DNA from: an uncultured euryarchaeote
GTDB taxonomy: Archaea > Thermoplasmatota > Poseidoniia > Poseidoniales > Poseidoniaceae
Assembly: GCA_937892945.1 (NCBI GenBank)
Contig: CALBIL010000032.1
Location: 1-52,982 of the forward strand
Direction: 5' to 3'
Length of the DNA stretch: 52,982 bases
The notes under the pieces were generated by a model that saw only the letters and a program-made list of their open reading frames with translations, had not been told where the DNA came from and did no database searches. Shown piece by piece: positions 16,582-25,525 of the stretch; positions within the stretch are counted from its first letter, which is position 1; every line of letters starts with the position of its first letter. The position numbers and the translations under genes are program-made.

Positions 16582-19500
16582 TCATTCAACAACACGAATC
16601 ATTGTCGAACATTTCGGACAAGTGAATCTGAACGGTGGCTCGCTTCCACGAGGGACACCTAATCGTGCTTCACAAGAAGGACATGAGACTTTTCCATCTT
16701 CCATCCGGCATTCATTAAAACCGAGTGGAGTCTCTTTGACGTCCTCTTCTTTCTCTTCTTCTTCAACTTCAGCATCTTGCTTCTTTCCTCGAATCAAATA
16801 TAAAACGGCGAGAAGAAGGAATGAAACACCCCAACCTCCAAACAAAGCATTGATTGAATTCGATTGACTCAATTCCATTCCAAAGGGTAATCGAACACCG
16901 TTTGGAGGAACTGCAGGCCCTTCGATTTCAACTTCAAACTCATTTGATGTATCTGAAGAAGTACTTCCCTCGATATTCCAAATGCCACGAACACGCAAGG
17001 TTGCAGATTGTGAAGTCGAGACCAAAGAAGTAAGCGTAAGAGAATACTCTGCGGAAGAACCGGGGCTAAGCGTCAAGGCATTGCTGGATGTGTTATCGGA
17101 GAAACGTAGCCACTCAGCAGCTAACAAGCCATCACCGTATCCTTCGATAGAGAGAAGCCCCGTCACTTGTGCATTGGCAAGATTCTTCACCGTAACCATG
17201 ACGGTCGAGCCACCTGATGAAGGAAGTGAAAGAGAGGGTTCTGAAAAGGTGATTTCCAAAACACCCGAACTTCCCCAAACCGGTTCAATGGTATAGATCT
17301 CGCTGCTTGAAGCCGAGAATGAAGTTCGCGAAGAACTGGTCACACGGAACTTCAATTCAGACAAACCTGCTTCCGCATCTTCACCAATGATACAAGACCA
17401 CGGAAGGGCTGACGATGATTCACCAGCTTCGAGTGAGAGAACGGTTGAAACTCCACAATCGAGACCCACGGTACTCAAGAGCAACTGGTCAGTTCCCGTC
17501 CCAGTATTGGTGACAACGACAGTTCCGTGAATACTCTGAGATGGCTCTGCTGAATCATCATCTGCGAGAACGAGTATTTCCGCACCTGCAACCAACGATT
17601 CTATCGAGACATTCAGATGTGAAGTAATCGAATCATCACTCGAGGAGCGTGCTATGAGAGAAATGTCTGCACCACTACTTGGGGCACCTTGGGATGTTTC
17701 TCGAACACTCAATGTAACCATAGAAGATTGCCCTGATGTAAGGAGAAGAGATGTTGCCGACAATTCGAAATCAAACCAAGTCGAAGCACCGTTGTCAAGA
17801 AGGCTAAGATGAAGAGTATCAGAAGCAGTTCCAAGATTGGTCACTTCAAATGAATACACAGCATTCGAACTCGGTCCTGCTACAATTCGACTTCCTGTTG
17901 AACTCATAAGCAAAGCAATACGTTCTTGAATTTGCAACGAAAGTGAGAGTTCAACTGAGACACCTGAACTTCCGTAAGCAAAGGAGATGTCATGGGTGCC
18001 CGCAGATGATGAAGTAGCAATGGTCAAAGAAACATTGACCACAACGCTCTGGCCTACGCTGAGAGTGACGGAAGGATGACTCAAAGTGGCTTCTGCTTCA
18101 ACCGGTAGACCAAGAAGACTTGCAACCAATGAAAGATCAGCAGTCCCTGTATTTTCCAATGTAAAAGAAGTCATCACCGTTTCACCAGGTCGAACGATAA
18201 TCCGTCCGTCTAAGGGTCCTGAAAGGGATGCTGCACCGACTCCAAGTACATCGAAATCTATTGATGCCGACACTGTATCTCCACCATAGGATACCGTAAA
18301 AGATTGAGTCATAACACCTGATTGTCCGGCATCTGCATCTGTTGAGAGCGACCAGATCCCGGCTTCTCCAGCCAAAACAGTGACGCTCGAAGAGGATTGA
18401 AGCGAAGTGCTCAAACCACTGCTCGAGTCGTGATCAAGATAGAATGTCACCGTTTCACTGCCGTTGTTTTGAACTCTCATCTCATACGATACGGGTGAGC
18501 CAGGCGTGAGTTGAAGGTCGCCAAGAGGTGCAAGCAAGGTGTACGATACGAGTTCATCGACATCAACGGTGAAATCGAATGGCATGATTGAATGTTGTTC
18601 CGTGAATGAGGTCCCAATACCGTTCAGTTGCAAGTCGCAAACATTCGATTTTGTTGCTTCGCTATGTACTGAGAGTTGGAACTCTAAATCAACAACATCA
18701 TCGGGAGCAAAGGAAGTGGTTGTTGACATGATTAAAGCAGCAGTACAAGGCCCATTGATGACATCAAGTGACCAGTCATAATCGACTACGGCGTTTCCAG
18801 AATTCGTGAGTTGAAGTGATGTGCTGGTTGATTGGCCTGGAATGAACAAAGCACTTTGCTCGAGGAAAGACACGCTTAGGTTGTGTTCTTCATCAACATG
18901 AACGACGAGCGTGGTCGAGGAGGACACATTGCCGCCTGTCGAAGCACTAAAGAGCCTAAATCCGTAATAGTCAGGAGCGGCATTACTCGGGACACTGACA
19001 TGTAAACTGGCAGATTGTGATGAGCCTGCGGGCATGTTTGCGAATTCATCATCGACCCATTGGACATTCCAACCGGCAGGAATTCCTCCACCCAATCCTT
19101 TCGGGGATTGCATCGACATACTCGAAGACGTGGTTACGGATTCCCAAGGGTACGACAAGTGAGAAGTTTCGTTGAATACCGTTGCAGCAGCGGCCTGTTG
19201 CAACTCAAGTTTGAGGGTGTTGTTTAGCGATACGGTATCGTTTGAACCAACTGGTGAATCGCCAGTCATGGTCGCATACAGAACACACGCAGCGAGATAA
19301 CTCCCTGCCAATGAAGGATGACTTCCATCGGCGTTGTAGAGATCGTAGAATGTATTTCCAGACAAGGTTGGATTTGTCCCTGAAGCTTCAACGCTGTCAT
19401 GGATGAGGGCAAAAGCAAGACCCACTGGAGCAATCCATACGGTATTGCCTGCAGCAGTCATGTTGTCATGGTAATCGATGTATCCCGATTCTAAACGTTC

Positions 19501-20604
19501 TTGCATGATGGTGAAATTGCTGTAAAGAACTGGATTTGTCGCATCCCCGTTTCGACGACCCCATGTCATCAAGAGAACTGATTCTGCACCTTCATCTTCA
19601 ATGGCCCCTGATAATCCAACTGCTCCGTTCATACTGGCCAACCATTCACTGTTGGTGCGAGGGAATCCAGGGACTTGACTCTGGTCTTGAAGAACAACAT
19701 AGTCCCAATCAAACGTTGTACGCAAGGTTGTATTCGAAGCATGCCCAGAGGTATTGACATCAGTCCAATGGGCTGATAATTTCTTCCCACCACCAGTAAT
19801 TGCATCTGCATTCTGGACCCCAACATTCTCAAGAAGAGTGTGTAAGGAATTAAACGAAGTGTAACTGTTACCATACATCAGCGTATTATTCACAATCAGC
19901 GTACTGGAAGAGTTTCCAGTTCCGTTGCCACTGTTATTTCCGCTGTTGTTACCGGAGTTATTGCCACTGTTATTACCAGAGTTATTTCCGCTGTTATTGC
20001 TGGAAACGTTGGTGTAATTCGCCCACCATGAAGCCAAATCAGGTTGATATTCGACATCTAAGAGAAGGGTGTCCTCAACAGAACCTAAATTTTCAACATC
20101 GATTGTAAACGTGGCATTCGTCCCAGAATCCATTGACGTTAATGCACCACCCATTGGTGAAAGATTGAGAGAGGTTTGATAGGATGGGGCGACTGAAACA
20201 TAGATCGTTATTGAACTGCTGATATTCTGATCCGGCTCAGTCACGATAATTTCAAACGAACCACTATCGGAAGGCACTGCCCCTTCAATAAGCCGTACAA
20301 CGATGGTCGTGTTTTTCGACCAAGTAGGAAAAACATTGTCGACTGTTTCTTCGCTTGGAATGATATCCCAAACAGAAGACAAACCTGTCACATCGACTGA
20401 AACATTGAATGTTTCAATGGCTGATGCATTATTTTCAATATTCAAGGTGATATTGCCGGAATCTCCGCCCGTGAGCACGAGATGAGTGGTATCTGCGGAC
20501 AAAAGGATGCTCGGATGTGCACTGGCCTGGAACGCCAAAGGTGACATGCTTGCAAACAACAATACGAGGACAAAGGTGACGGCGCGAACTGGACGAGACG
20601 ACAT
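16582..20604 (-). CDS. secreted surface protein with SGNH-hydrolase-like domain, NNSG linker, repeat domains and zinc-ribbon tail
   Basis: A 1340-aa exported protein. A signal peptide occupies residues 1-29 (VTFVLVLLFASMSPLAFQASA), and beta-sandwich (CARDB/NEW3-like) domains cover about 30-195. Six copies of NNSG follow (203-226). Residues about 240-450 form an SGNH/GDSL-type hydrolase-like domain: block I is MYGNSYTS with Ser247, a middle block is YVVLQDQS, and block V is NADGSHPSLAG with Asp426 and His429. Many further sandwich repeats follow with Ser/Thr-rich sequence. Near the end are a helix FGGWGVSFLLLAVLYLI, a Glu-rich stretch and a small cytosolic domain with two CxxC pairs (CPSC and CPKC) that should bind zinc. 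It probably sits on the cell surface, anchored at its C-terminus, and might hydrolyse esters or acetylated glycans; the substrate is unknown. Confidence 0.78.
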   Translation of the reverse strand: MSSRPVRAVTFVLVLLFASMSPLAFQASAHPSILLSADTTHLVLTGGDSGNITLNIENNASAIETFNVSVDVTGLSSVWDIIPSEETVDNVFPTWSKNTTIVVRLIEGAVPSDSGSFEIIVTEPDQNISSSITIYVSVAPSYQTSLNLSPMGGALTSMDSGTNATFTIDVENLGSVEDTLLLDVEYQPDLASWWANYTNVSSNNSGNNSGNNSGNNSGNNSGNNSGNGTGNSSSTLIVNNTLMYGNSYTSFNSLHTLLENVGVQNADAITGGGKKLSAHWTDVNTSGHASNTTLRTTFDWDYVVLQDQSQVPGFPRTNSEWLASMNGAVGLSGAIEDEGAESVLLMTWGRRNGDATNPVLYSNFTIMQERLESGYIDYHDNMTAAGNTVWIAPVGLAFALIHDSVEASGTNPTLSGNTFYDLYNADGSHPSLAGSYLAACVLYATMTGDSPVGSNDTVSLNNTLKLELQQAAAATVFNETSHLSYPWESVTTSSSMSMQSPKGLGGGIPAGWNVQWVDDEFANMPAGSSQSASLHVSVPSNAAPDYYGFRLFSASTGGNVSSSTTLVVHVDEEHNLSVSFLEQSALFIPGQSTSTSLQLTNSGNAVVDYDWSLDVINGPCTAALIMSTTTSFAPDDVVDLEFQLSVHSEATKSNVCDLQLNGIGTSFTEQHSIMPFDFTVDVDELVSYTLLAPLGDLQLTPGSPVSYEMRVQNNGSETVTFYLDHDSSSGLSTSLQSSSSVTVLAGEAGIWSLSTDADAGQSGVMTQSFTVSYGGDTVSASIDFDVLGVGAASLSGPLDGRIIVRPGETVMTSFTLENTGTADLSLVASLLGLPVEAEATLSHPSVTLSVGQSVVVNVSLTIATSSSAGTHDISFAYGSSGVSVELSLSLQIQERIALLMSSTGSRIVAGPSSNAVYSFEVTNLGTASDTLHLSLLDNGASTWFDFELSATSLLLTSGQSSMVTLSVRETSQGAPSSGADISLIARSSSDDSITSHLNVSIESLVAGAEILVLADDDSAEPSQSIHGTVVVTNTGTGTDQLLLSTVGLDCGVSTVLSLEAGESSSALPWSCIIGEDAEAGLSELKFRVTSSSRTSFSASSSEIYTIEPVWGSSGVLEITFSEPSLSLPSSGGSTVMVTVKNLANAQVTGLLSIEGYGDGLLAAEWLRFSDNTSSNALTLSPGSSAEYSLTLTSLVSTSQSATLRVRGIWNIEGSTSSDTSNEFEVEIEGPAVPPNGVRLPFGMELSQSNSINALFGGWGVSFLLLAVLYLIRGKKQDAEVEEEEKEEDVKETPLGFNECRMEDGKVSCPSCEARLGVPRGSEPPFRFTCPKCSTMIRVVE
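19927..19998 (-). repeat. 12-bp tandem repeat encoding (NNSG)x6
   Basis: Six units of 12 bp, differing only at third positions, encode Asn-Asn-Ser-Gly repeats between the N-terminal sandwich domains and the SGNH-like domain. Each unit contains an Asn-x-Ser/Thr sequon, so this linker could be densely N-glycosylated in an archaeon. Copy number is likely to vary by slippage. Confidence 0.85.
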
Positions 20605-20676
20605 AAGACCAAGTCAAGCCACCCGTGCATACCACTTGAGTGAATCGGCCCTGAGGACCGTTGCGAAGGCTATCGT

Positions 20677-21915
20677 TCAGTTACGAAGTGAGGTGATTCG
20701 TTCTTGCTCGATTTTCTCCCATGGGAAGGTTCCACCTTCACCAGGAGTTCGACCAAAATGGCCGCCAGAAGCGGTGACGGAGTAAATTGGGTTGAGCAAA
20801 TTCAAATCACGTGCGATTGCACCTGGTCGGAAATCAAACGTTGATTTCACACGCTCTGCCAGTTCACGGTCAGAAAGTTGGGAAGTTCCGAATGTTTCAA
20901 CTCGAACACTCACGGGTTGAGCAATGCCAATCACGTAAGCTAATTGAATTTCACAGCGACTTGCAAGGCCAGCAGCGACGACGTGCTTAGCGGCCCAGCG
21001 CGATGCATAGGCTGCTGAACGGTCGACCTTTGAAGGGTCCTTTCCAGAGAATGCACCGCCACCATGCCGGCCCATGCCGCCATAGGTATCAACAATGATT
21101 TTTCGTCCAGTGAGTCCAGCGTCAGCATAGGGGCCTCCAGGGTCGGCGAATCGCCCAGTTCCGTTGACAACAAGTGTGTAGTCGCCTTTGCGCAAATCTG
21201 CAGGAATCACATATTCAACGACGTGTTCCTTAATCTGTTGATTGACGTATTCCAGTTCTGCCACTTCAGAACCGTTGAATTGGTCTTTGAGATCTTTATC
21301 GTGTTGAATAGCGATAATGACTGTATGAACATTTGAAACTTCGCCATCCTCATCATATTCCACGGTTACTTGCGACTTTCCATCTGGGCGAGCCCAAGGC
21401 AAAATCCCTTGTTCACGAACGGCGGTTAGGCGGCGGGTTAGGCGCTGAGAAAGGGCTGCTGCAAGAGGGAAAAACCGACCTTCAAGTTCTGAATAAGCTT
21501 CGGTTTCAGTGCAAGCATAACCAAACATGAGGCCTTGGTCACCTGCACCTTGGGACAACAGATCTTTATTGACACCTTGAGCAATGTATGACGATTGGGT
21601 TGTAATGTGAACTTGAACTTCAGTGTATTTTGATGAAGTTGCATCCATGCCAATAGAATGAGAAGTATAGCCAACACCTGCTGCTGCTTCTCGTGCAACT
21701 GCTTCATAATCAGGTGCAGAACCACTCAAAGAAACTTCACCTGCAAGGACAATCAGTCCCATGTCTTCTTTGCCTTTCACACATGTTTCGACCGCAACTC
21801 GAGCATTGGAATCGACTGCAAGACAAGCATCGACAATTGCATCAGAAATCGCATCACACAATTTGTCAGGATGGCCGCGGGTTACGGATTCGGATGAGAA
21901 GAGGTCACCAGTCAT
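20677..21915 (-). CDS. metK: S-adenosylmethionine synthetase, bacterial type
   Basis: Makes SAM from methionine and ATP. The 412-aa protein is of the bacterial/eukaryotic class, not the divergent archaeal MAT class. It begins LFSSESVTRGHPDKLCDAIS (ATP/methionine-binding His and Asp), and has GAGDQGLMFGYA (the conserved GAGDQG loop) and GGGAFSGKDPSKVDRSAAYA (the P-loop-like signature). It ends with FGRTPGEGGTFPWEK. All expected signature residues are present. It stands alone, transcribed towards the SGNH surface protein and divergent from aspS. The presence of a bacterial-type enzyme in an archaeon indicates past transfer, though this may be ancestral to the lineage. Confidence 0.96.
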   Translation of the reverse strand: MTGDLFSSESVTRGHPDKLCDAISDAIVDACLAVDSNARVAVETCVKGKEDMGLIVLAGEVSLSGSAPDYEAVAREAAAGVGYTSHSIGMDATSSKYTEVQVHITTQSSYIAQGVNKDLLSQGAGDQGLMFGYACTETEAYSELEGRFFPLAAALSQRLTRRLTAVREQGILPWARPDGKSQVTVEYDEDGEVSNVHTVIIAIQHDKDLKDQFNGSEVAELEYVNQQIKEHVVEYVIPADLRKGDYTLVVNGTGRFADPGGPYADAGLTGRKIIVDTYGGMGRHGGGAFSGKDPSKVDRSAAYASRWAAKHVVAAGLASRCEIQLAYVIGIAQPVSVRVETFGTSQLSDRELAERVKSTFDFRPGAIARDLNLLNPIYSVTASGGHFGRTPGEGGTFPWEKIEQERITSLRN

Positions 21916-22074
21916 GTCTTTGGCGCCAATCCCCGCCTATATGAATAAACCGCTTATTTGAAGGGCCAATAATTCTCAAAAGGAATAATAAAGCGGAAAA
22001 TAGCCCACAGAAGTGGTTTGAATTGGAACGATTCAAACGAATGGTTGATGTTCTCAGCCTGTCCCCCCCCAATC

Positions 22075-23481
22075 ATGAGCACTTGGGTACCGACTGCATA
22101 CCGCACCCACACACTGGGCGAAATTCAAAACATTGGCGCCGATTTAATCGGCCAAGAAGTCACCGTGTCTGGATTCATGGAAGCAAATCGTGGCAAAGGA
22201 GCCATCTGTTTTGTTGACCTGAGAGATGGAACAGGAATCACACAGATCTTCCTGAAAGGCGACAATGTTGGCGATGAAGCATTGGACATGGTTCAACGTA
22301 TGACCCGTGAATCGACTCTCCAATTTACTGGAACTGTTTCTGAAAAGAGGCCCCCGAAAGCCAAGGAAGGCGAACCAGTCCCCCCTCCAGCCTACGAAGT
22401 AATCGCGACCTCAGTGAATTTGATTGCACGAGCCGTTGCTCCACTCCCACTTGGCGTCACCGATACGGTACACGTCGCACTCGATACACGACTTGACAAC
22501 CGATTCCTCGACTTACGCCGTTCACACGTCAATGCTATGTTCCATTTGCGAGGAAAGATTTTGCAATACGGCCGAGAAGCCTTGATTAAAGAAGGATTCT
22601 TTGAAACCCATACTCCAAAGATTGTCGCCACAGCAACTGAAGGCGGAACTGATTTGTTTCCAATGATGTATTTTGACACGCCCGCTTTCCTCAATCAATC
22701 TCCGCAACTCTACAAGCAATTATGCATGTCAGGTGGACTCGAGCGTGTGTTCGAAATCGGTCCAGCATTCCGAGCTGAGAAGCACGATACGTATCGACAT
22801 TTGAATGAATTTATTTCTTTTGACATCGAATGTTCTTGGGCAAACGATGAAGACGTCATGGGCGTACTTGAACGTATGATTCATCACATGTGGAAGTCAG
22901 TTGCTGAAGACTCCGAATCCCAAAAGCACATCAGCACTATCAATGCTTTCCGAGCCACACAAGACGAGGAAGCCATCGAAGTAATTGTACCTGAATTACC
23001 GTTTCCTCGGCTGTCGTATTGTGATGCTATTGCTACAATTCAACGGAAAGGTGGAACAATTGAATGGGGTGCCGACATCGATGCTGAAAACTCGGACCTC
23101 TTAGCCGAGGACCTTCCACAATTCTACTTCCTACCACGCTGGCCAATGGAACTGAAACCCTTCTACATCCATCATGTCGAAGGTGAAGATGGAAGCACAG
23201 GCCGACAACTCAGCCGTGGATTTGACCTCAACTTTGGCAGAGATGAATTAACCTCTGGCGGACAACGTGAACACCGTATTGATGTCTTGATTGAAAACCT
23301 CAAAGCAATGGCATTAGATCCTGAAGAATTTGAATTCTACGTGGCTGGTTTCCGGCACGGAGTACCACCTCATGCAGGTTGGGGGCTTGGTGTTGAACGG
23401 ATTTTAATGAAACTCACCGGCTCCAAGAATGTCCGTGAAACGGTCTTATTCCCTCGAGACCGTCGCCGTGTCAGCCCTTGA
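22075..23481 (+). CDS. aspS: aspartyl-tRNA synthetase, archaeal type
   Basis: Class II synthetase, 468 aa. An N-terminal OB-fold anticodon-binding domain covers about 1-120 (VTVSGFMEANRGKGAICFVDLRD), followed by the catalytic core. RFLDLRR and TEGGTDLFPMMYF precede FLNQSPQLYKQ (aspartate-site region). Motif 2 is FEIGPAFRAEKHDTYRHLNE (226-245), and motif 3 near the end includes GWGLGVERILMKL, closing with ETVLFPRDRRR. The short archaeal/eukaryotic architecture, without the bacterial GAD insertion, is clear. It could be the non-discriminating form that also charges tRNA-Asn; that cannot be decided here. The ATG at the coordinates given fits the OB-fold start; an in-frame TTG 57 nt upstream is less likely. 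Confidence 0.95.
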   Translation: MSTWVPTAYRTHTLGEIQNIGADLIGQEVTVSGFMEANRGKGAICFVDLRDGTGITQIFLKGDNVGDEALDMVQRMTRESTLQFTGTVSEKRPPKAKEGEPVPPPAYEVIATSVNLIARAVAPLPLGVTDTVHVALDTRLDNRFLDLRRSHVNAMFHLRGKILQYGREALIKEGFFETHTPKIVATATEGGTDLFPMMYFDTPAFLNQSPQLYKQLCMSGGLERVFEIGPAFRAEKHDTYRHLNEFISFDIECSWANDEDVMGVLERMIHHMWKSVAEDSESQKHISTINAFRATQDEEAIEVIVPELPFPRLSYCDAIATIQRKGGTIEWGADIDAENSDLLAEDLPQFYFLPRWPMELKPFYIHHVEGEDGSTGRQLSRGFDLNFGRDELTSGGQREHRIDVLIENLKAMALDPEEFEFYVAGFRHGVPPHAGWGLGVERILMKLTGSKNVRETVLFPRDRRRVSP

Positions 23482-23495
23482 GTTCTGGGTCAAGA

Positions 23496-23505
23496 TTCAT
23501 ATAGA
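23496..23505 (+). promoter_or_regulatory. TATA box of the GST-like gene
   Basis: TTCATATAGA is centred about 25 nt before the ATG at 23526, immediately after the aspS stop. With the usual archaeal spacing the transcript would start at or next to the start codon, giving a leaderless mRNA. Confidence 0.6.
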
Positions 23506-23525
23506 CCGAGATTGGCGTCAAAGTT

Positions 23526-24209
23526 ATGCATGAAGTTGTTTATTTTGACTCGCCAGGTTTTGCCGAAGTATCCCGATTCTGTCTTGGCATATCCGGACTT
23601 GAATGGAAGAATACCGTTGTCGATTGGGACGGATACCTTGAACTCAAAAATAAAGGAGAACTACCTTGGGGCTATTTGCCAATTATTCGCACACCTCAAG
23701 GAACAATTGCAGAATCAAATGCATTGCTTCGCTATACGGGCGCCTTAGCTGGAATGGAACCTAAAGACCTCTATGTTCGAGCCAAAGTAGACGAACTTGT
23801 CGAAGTCATCAACGGGTGGAGATCCGCCTTTATACCTACTTTTTCAATCGATGACCTCGATGAAAAGATTGCTGCACGACAAGCATTATTTGCAGAAGGT
23901 GGAAAAATGGACCAGGCAATGAGGGCCATGTCGAAAATATTTGAGCAATCGACAACCGGCTGGCTGGCAAACACAGAGTCGATGAGTATTGCAGATGTCA
24001 AAGGCTTCATGGACACCTTCATGATGTTCTCAGGACAATTTGATGGAATTACAGCAGATATGCTCGCTCATTATCCATCATTGCTCGCCTTTCATGAAAA
24101 AATGTCAAACGAGCCTTTGGTCAAGAACTACTATGAGGATGCCAATGAAGCACGATGGGTGTTCCGTCCGAACGCCTTTGAAGACGTTGGAACTTCACAA
24201 CATATCTGA
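23526..24209 (+). CDS. glutathione S-transferase-like protein
   Basis: The 227 aa have a GST fold. An N-terminal thioredoxin-like domain holds Tyr6 in VVYFDSPGFAEVSRFCL, placed like the catalytic Tyr of sigma-type GSTs. The cis-Pro motif is PWGYLPIIRT, and AESNALLRYTGALAGM matches the glutathione-contact block (usually QSNAILRYL). An all-helical C-terminal domain covers about 85-215. GSTs are common in bacteria and eukaryotes and rare in archaea. Whether this organism makes glutathione or uses another thiol is not shown by the window. Its last 15 nt overlap the 3' end of the convergent GPx-family gene, so the two thiol-related genes are neighbours. Confidence 0.85.
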   Translation: MHEVVYFDSPGFAEVSRFCLGISGLEWKNTVVDWDGYLELKNKGELPWGYLPIIRTPQGTIAESNALLRYTGALAGMEPKDLYVRAKVDELVEVINGWRSAFIPTFSIDDLDEKIAARQALFAEGGKMDQAMRAMSKIFEQSTTGWLANTESMSIADVKGFMDTFMMFSGQFDGITADMLAHYPSLLAFHEKMSNEPLVKNYYEDANEARWVFRPNAFEDVGTSQHI

Positions 24210-24692
24210 GGGCAAGTCTTTCGATGAGAAGCGAGAAACTGAGCCGTCTTTGGATACGAGAAACTTTTCGAAGTTCCAGCGAATATCTCCCGTGTGTTCA
24301 TCTGAACCTGTCGATTGACTCAGTTCTGTGAAAAGTGGATGTTGATTCTCTCCCTTTACTTCGATTTTCGACATTAATGGAAAGGTAACCTCGTATTTCG
24401 CGGAAGTGAAGTCACAAATTTCTTGATGAGTTCCAGGCTCTTGGGCTCCAAATTGATTGCAAGGGAAACCAACAACAGTGATTCCATCAAGAACTGAGGC
24501 TTCTTGCAATTGTGTGTATTGCTTGGTAAATCCGCAAGCACTAGCGACATTCACAACAATCCATTGCTCGTTATTTGATTCGCCGAGTGCCCGTAGAGTG
24601 GTGTGTTCGCCGTTCATATCTTCAAATTCAATATCCAATGGATTGCCCATGCAGTGCTCACACGGCCTCTCGTCTTCAATTCTTGTATTCAT
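24195..24692 (-). CDS. glutathione peroxidase-family thiol peroxidase
   Basis: A cytosolic hydroperoxide reductase, 165 aa. The peroxidatic Cys53 is in NVASACGFTKQY. Cys78 is in GFPCNQFGAQEPG with catalytic Gln84. Cys93 in EICDF is placed before VTFPLM, where yeast and plant GPx-like enzymes keep the resolving cysteine. The active-site Trp and Asn are in WNFEKFLV. With a resolving cysteine present the enzyme more likely uses thioredoxin than glutathione. Unusual is an N-terminal extension of about 18 residues bearing a second pair, Cys11 and Cys14 (CEHC). It is convergent with, and overlaps, the GST-like gene, and divergent from the alpha/beta hydrolase (16 nt between starts). Confidence 0.9.
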   Translation of the reverse strand: MNTRIEDERPCEHCMGNPLDIEFEDMNGEHTTLRALGESNNEQWIVVNVASACGFTKQYTQLQEASVLDGITVVGFPCNQFGAQEPGTHQEICDFTSAKYEVTFPLMSKIEVKGENQHPLFTELSQSTGSDEHTGDIRWNFEKFLVSKDGSVSRFSSKDLPSDML

Positions 24693-24708
24693 CTAAGAAG
24701 GAGTAAGG

Positions 24709-25485
24709 GTGATAGATGGAGTGCTTTACCATTTGATTATGGCAGTCGACCGTATGCAATGGGGAGCCGAAGAATGGCAATATGCAGACTTGTACATGCC
24801 TGATGACCCATCGCCGTACCAAAACGATGCTGGCCTTCCATGCGTCATGCTGATTCATGGTGGTTTTTGGAAGAGTTCATGGACAAGTGAACTCATGAAA
24901 CCCATTGCCCAAGATCTCGCTGAAGCAGGTGTAGCGACTTGGAATATTGAATTCAAAGGTTGGAGCGAAGGGGACGAGGGAGTATGGATGGATACACTTT
25001 CTGATGTACTACGTGCATGGGGGCAACTGGCTCTACTACCCGGAATTGACATCACCCGTTCAATGGTCATGGGCCATTCGGCAGGCGGCCAACTTGCACT
25101 CTTGTTGGCTGCAAATGCTGAGAGAAAACCTTGGCTCGTTATTGCTCAAGCTCCGATTACCGACCTGAGAGGTGCTGATGAAGCCAAACTTTCCGATGGA
25201 GGGGATGCTGTTCGACGATGGATCGGATGCAGTCCTGAAGACAATCCGACCTTGTGGGATCGGTTAAATCCAATCAAACACCCACCAATCGTACCGGTGT
25301 TACTCGTTCATGGTGAACGAGACACAGATGTTCCAAAAGAACAATCCGAAGCATATGCAGACATTATGTCTGCAAAAGGTATCGATGTACAAAAATTATG
25401 GCTTCCCGGCGACCATTACTCGATTATTGATGTTGCATCGGATGATTGGTTGGTCGAATTAGATTCAATTCTACAATGGCTTTGA
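24709..25485 (+). CDS. alpha/beta hydrolase, arylformamidase/BD-FAE-like
   Basis: A 258-aa serine hydrolase. The oxyanion-hole motif is HGGFW, the nucleophile elbow is MGHSAGGQLAL, the acidic residue is the Asp in HGERDTDVP, and the catalytic His is in LPGDHYSIID. HGGxW with GHSAGG is the pattern of kynurenine formamidases (arylformamidase/AFMID) and related feruloyl-esterase-like enzymes. Hydrolysis of an aryl formamide or small ester is therefore inferred, not proven. The GTG start has AAGGAG a few bases upstream; an ATG 30 nt downstream (MAVDRMQW) is an alternative. The SDR gene follows on the same strand after 40 nt, so the two are probably co-transcribed. Confidence 0.8.
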   Translation: MIDGVLYHLIMAVDRMQWGAEEWQYADLYMPDDPSPYQNDAGLPCVMLIHGGFWKSSWTSELMKPIAQDLAEAGVATWNIEFKGWSEGDEGVWMDTLSDVLRAWGQLALLPGIDITRSMVMGHSAGGQLALLLAANAERKPWLVIAQAPITDLRGADEAKLSDGGDAVRRWIGCSPEDNPTLWDRLNPIKHPPIVPVLLVHGERDTDVPKEQSEAYADIMSAKGIDVQKLWLPGDHYSIIDVASDDWLVELDSILQWL

Positions 25486-25525
25486 AGAACAGAAGACCCT
25501 TTGAGGAGTACCTTCTGCCCCACAC

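Noticed and set aside
19927-19998. Short regular repeats that could suggest a CRISPR array
   Set aside because: The period is 12 bp with no spacers, and the repeats are in frame encoding NNSG within a surface protein.
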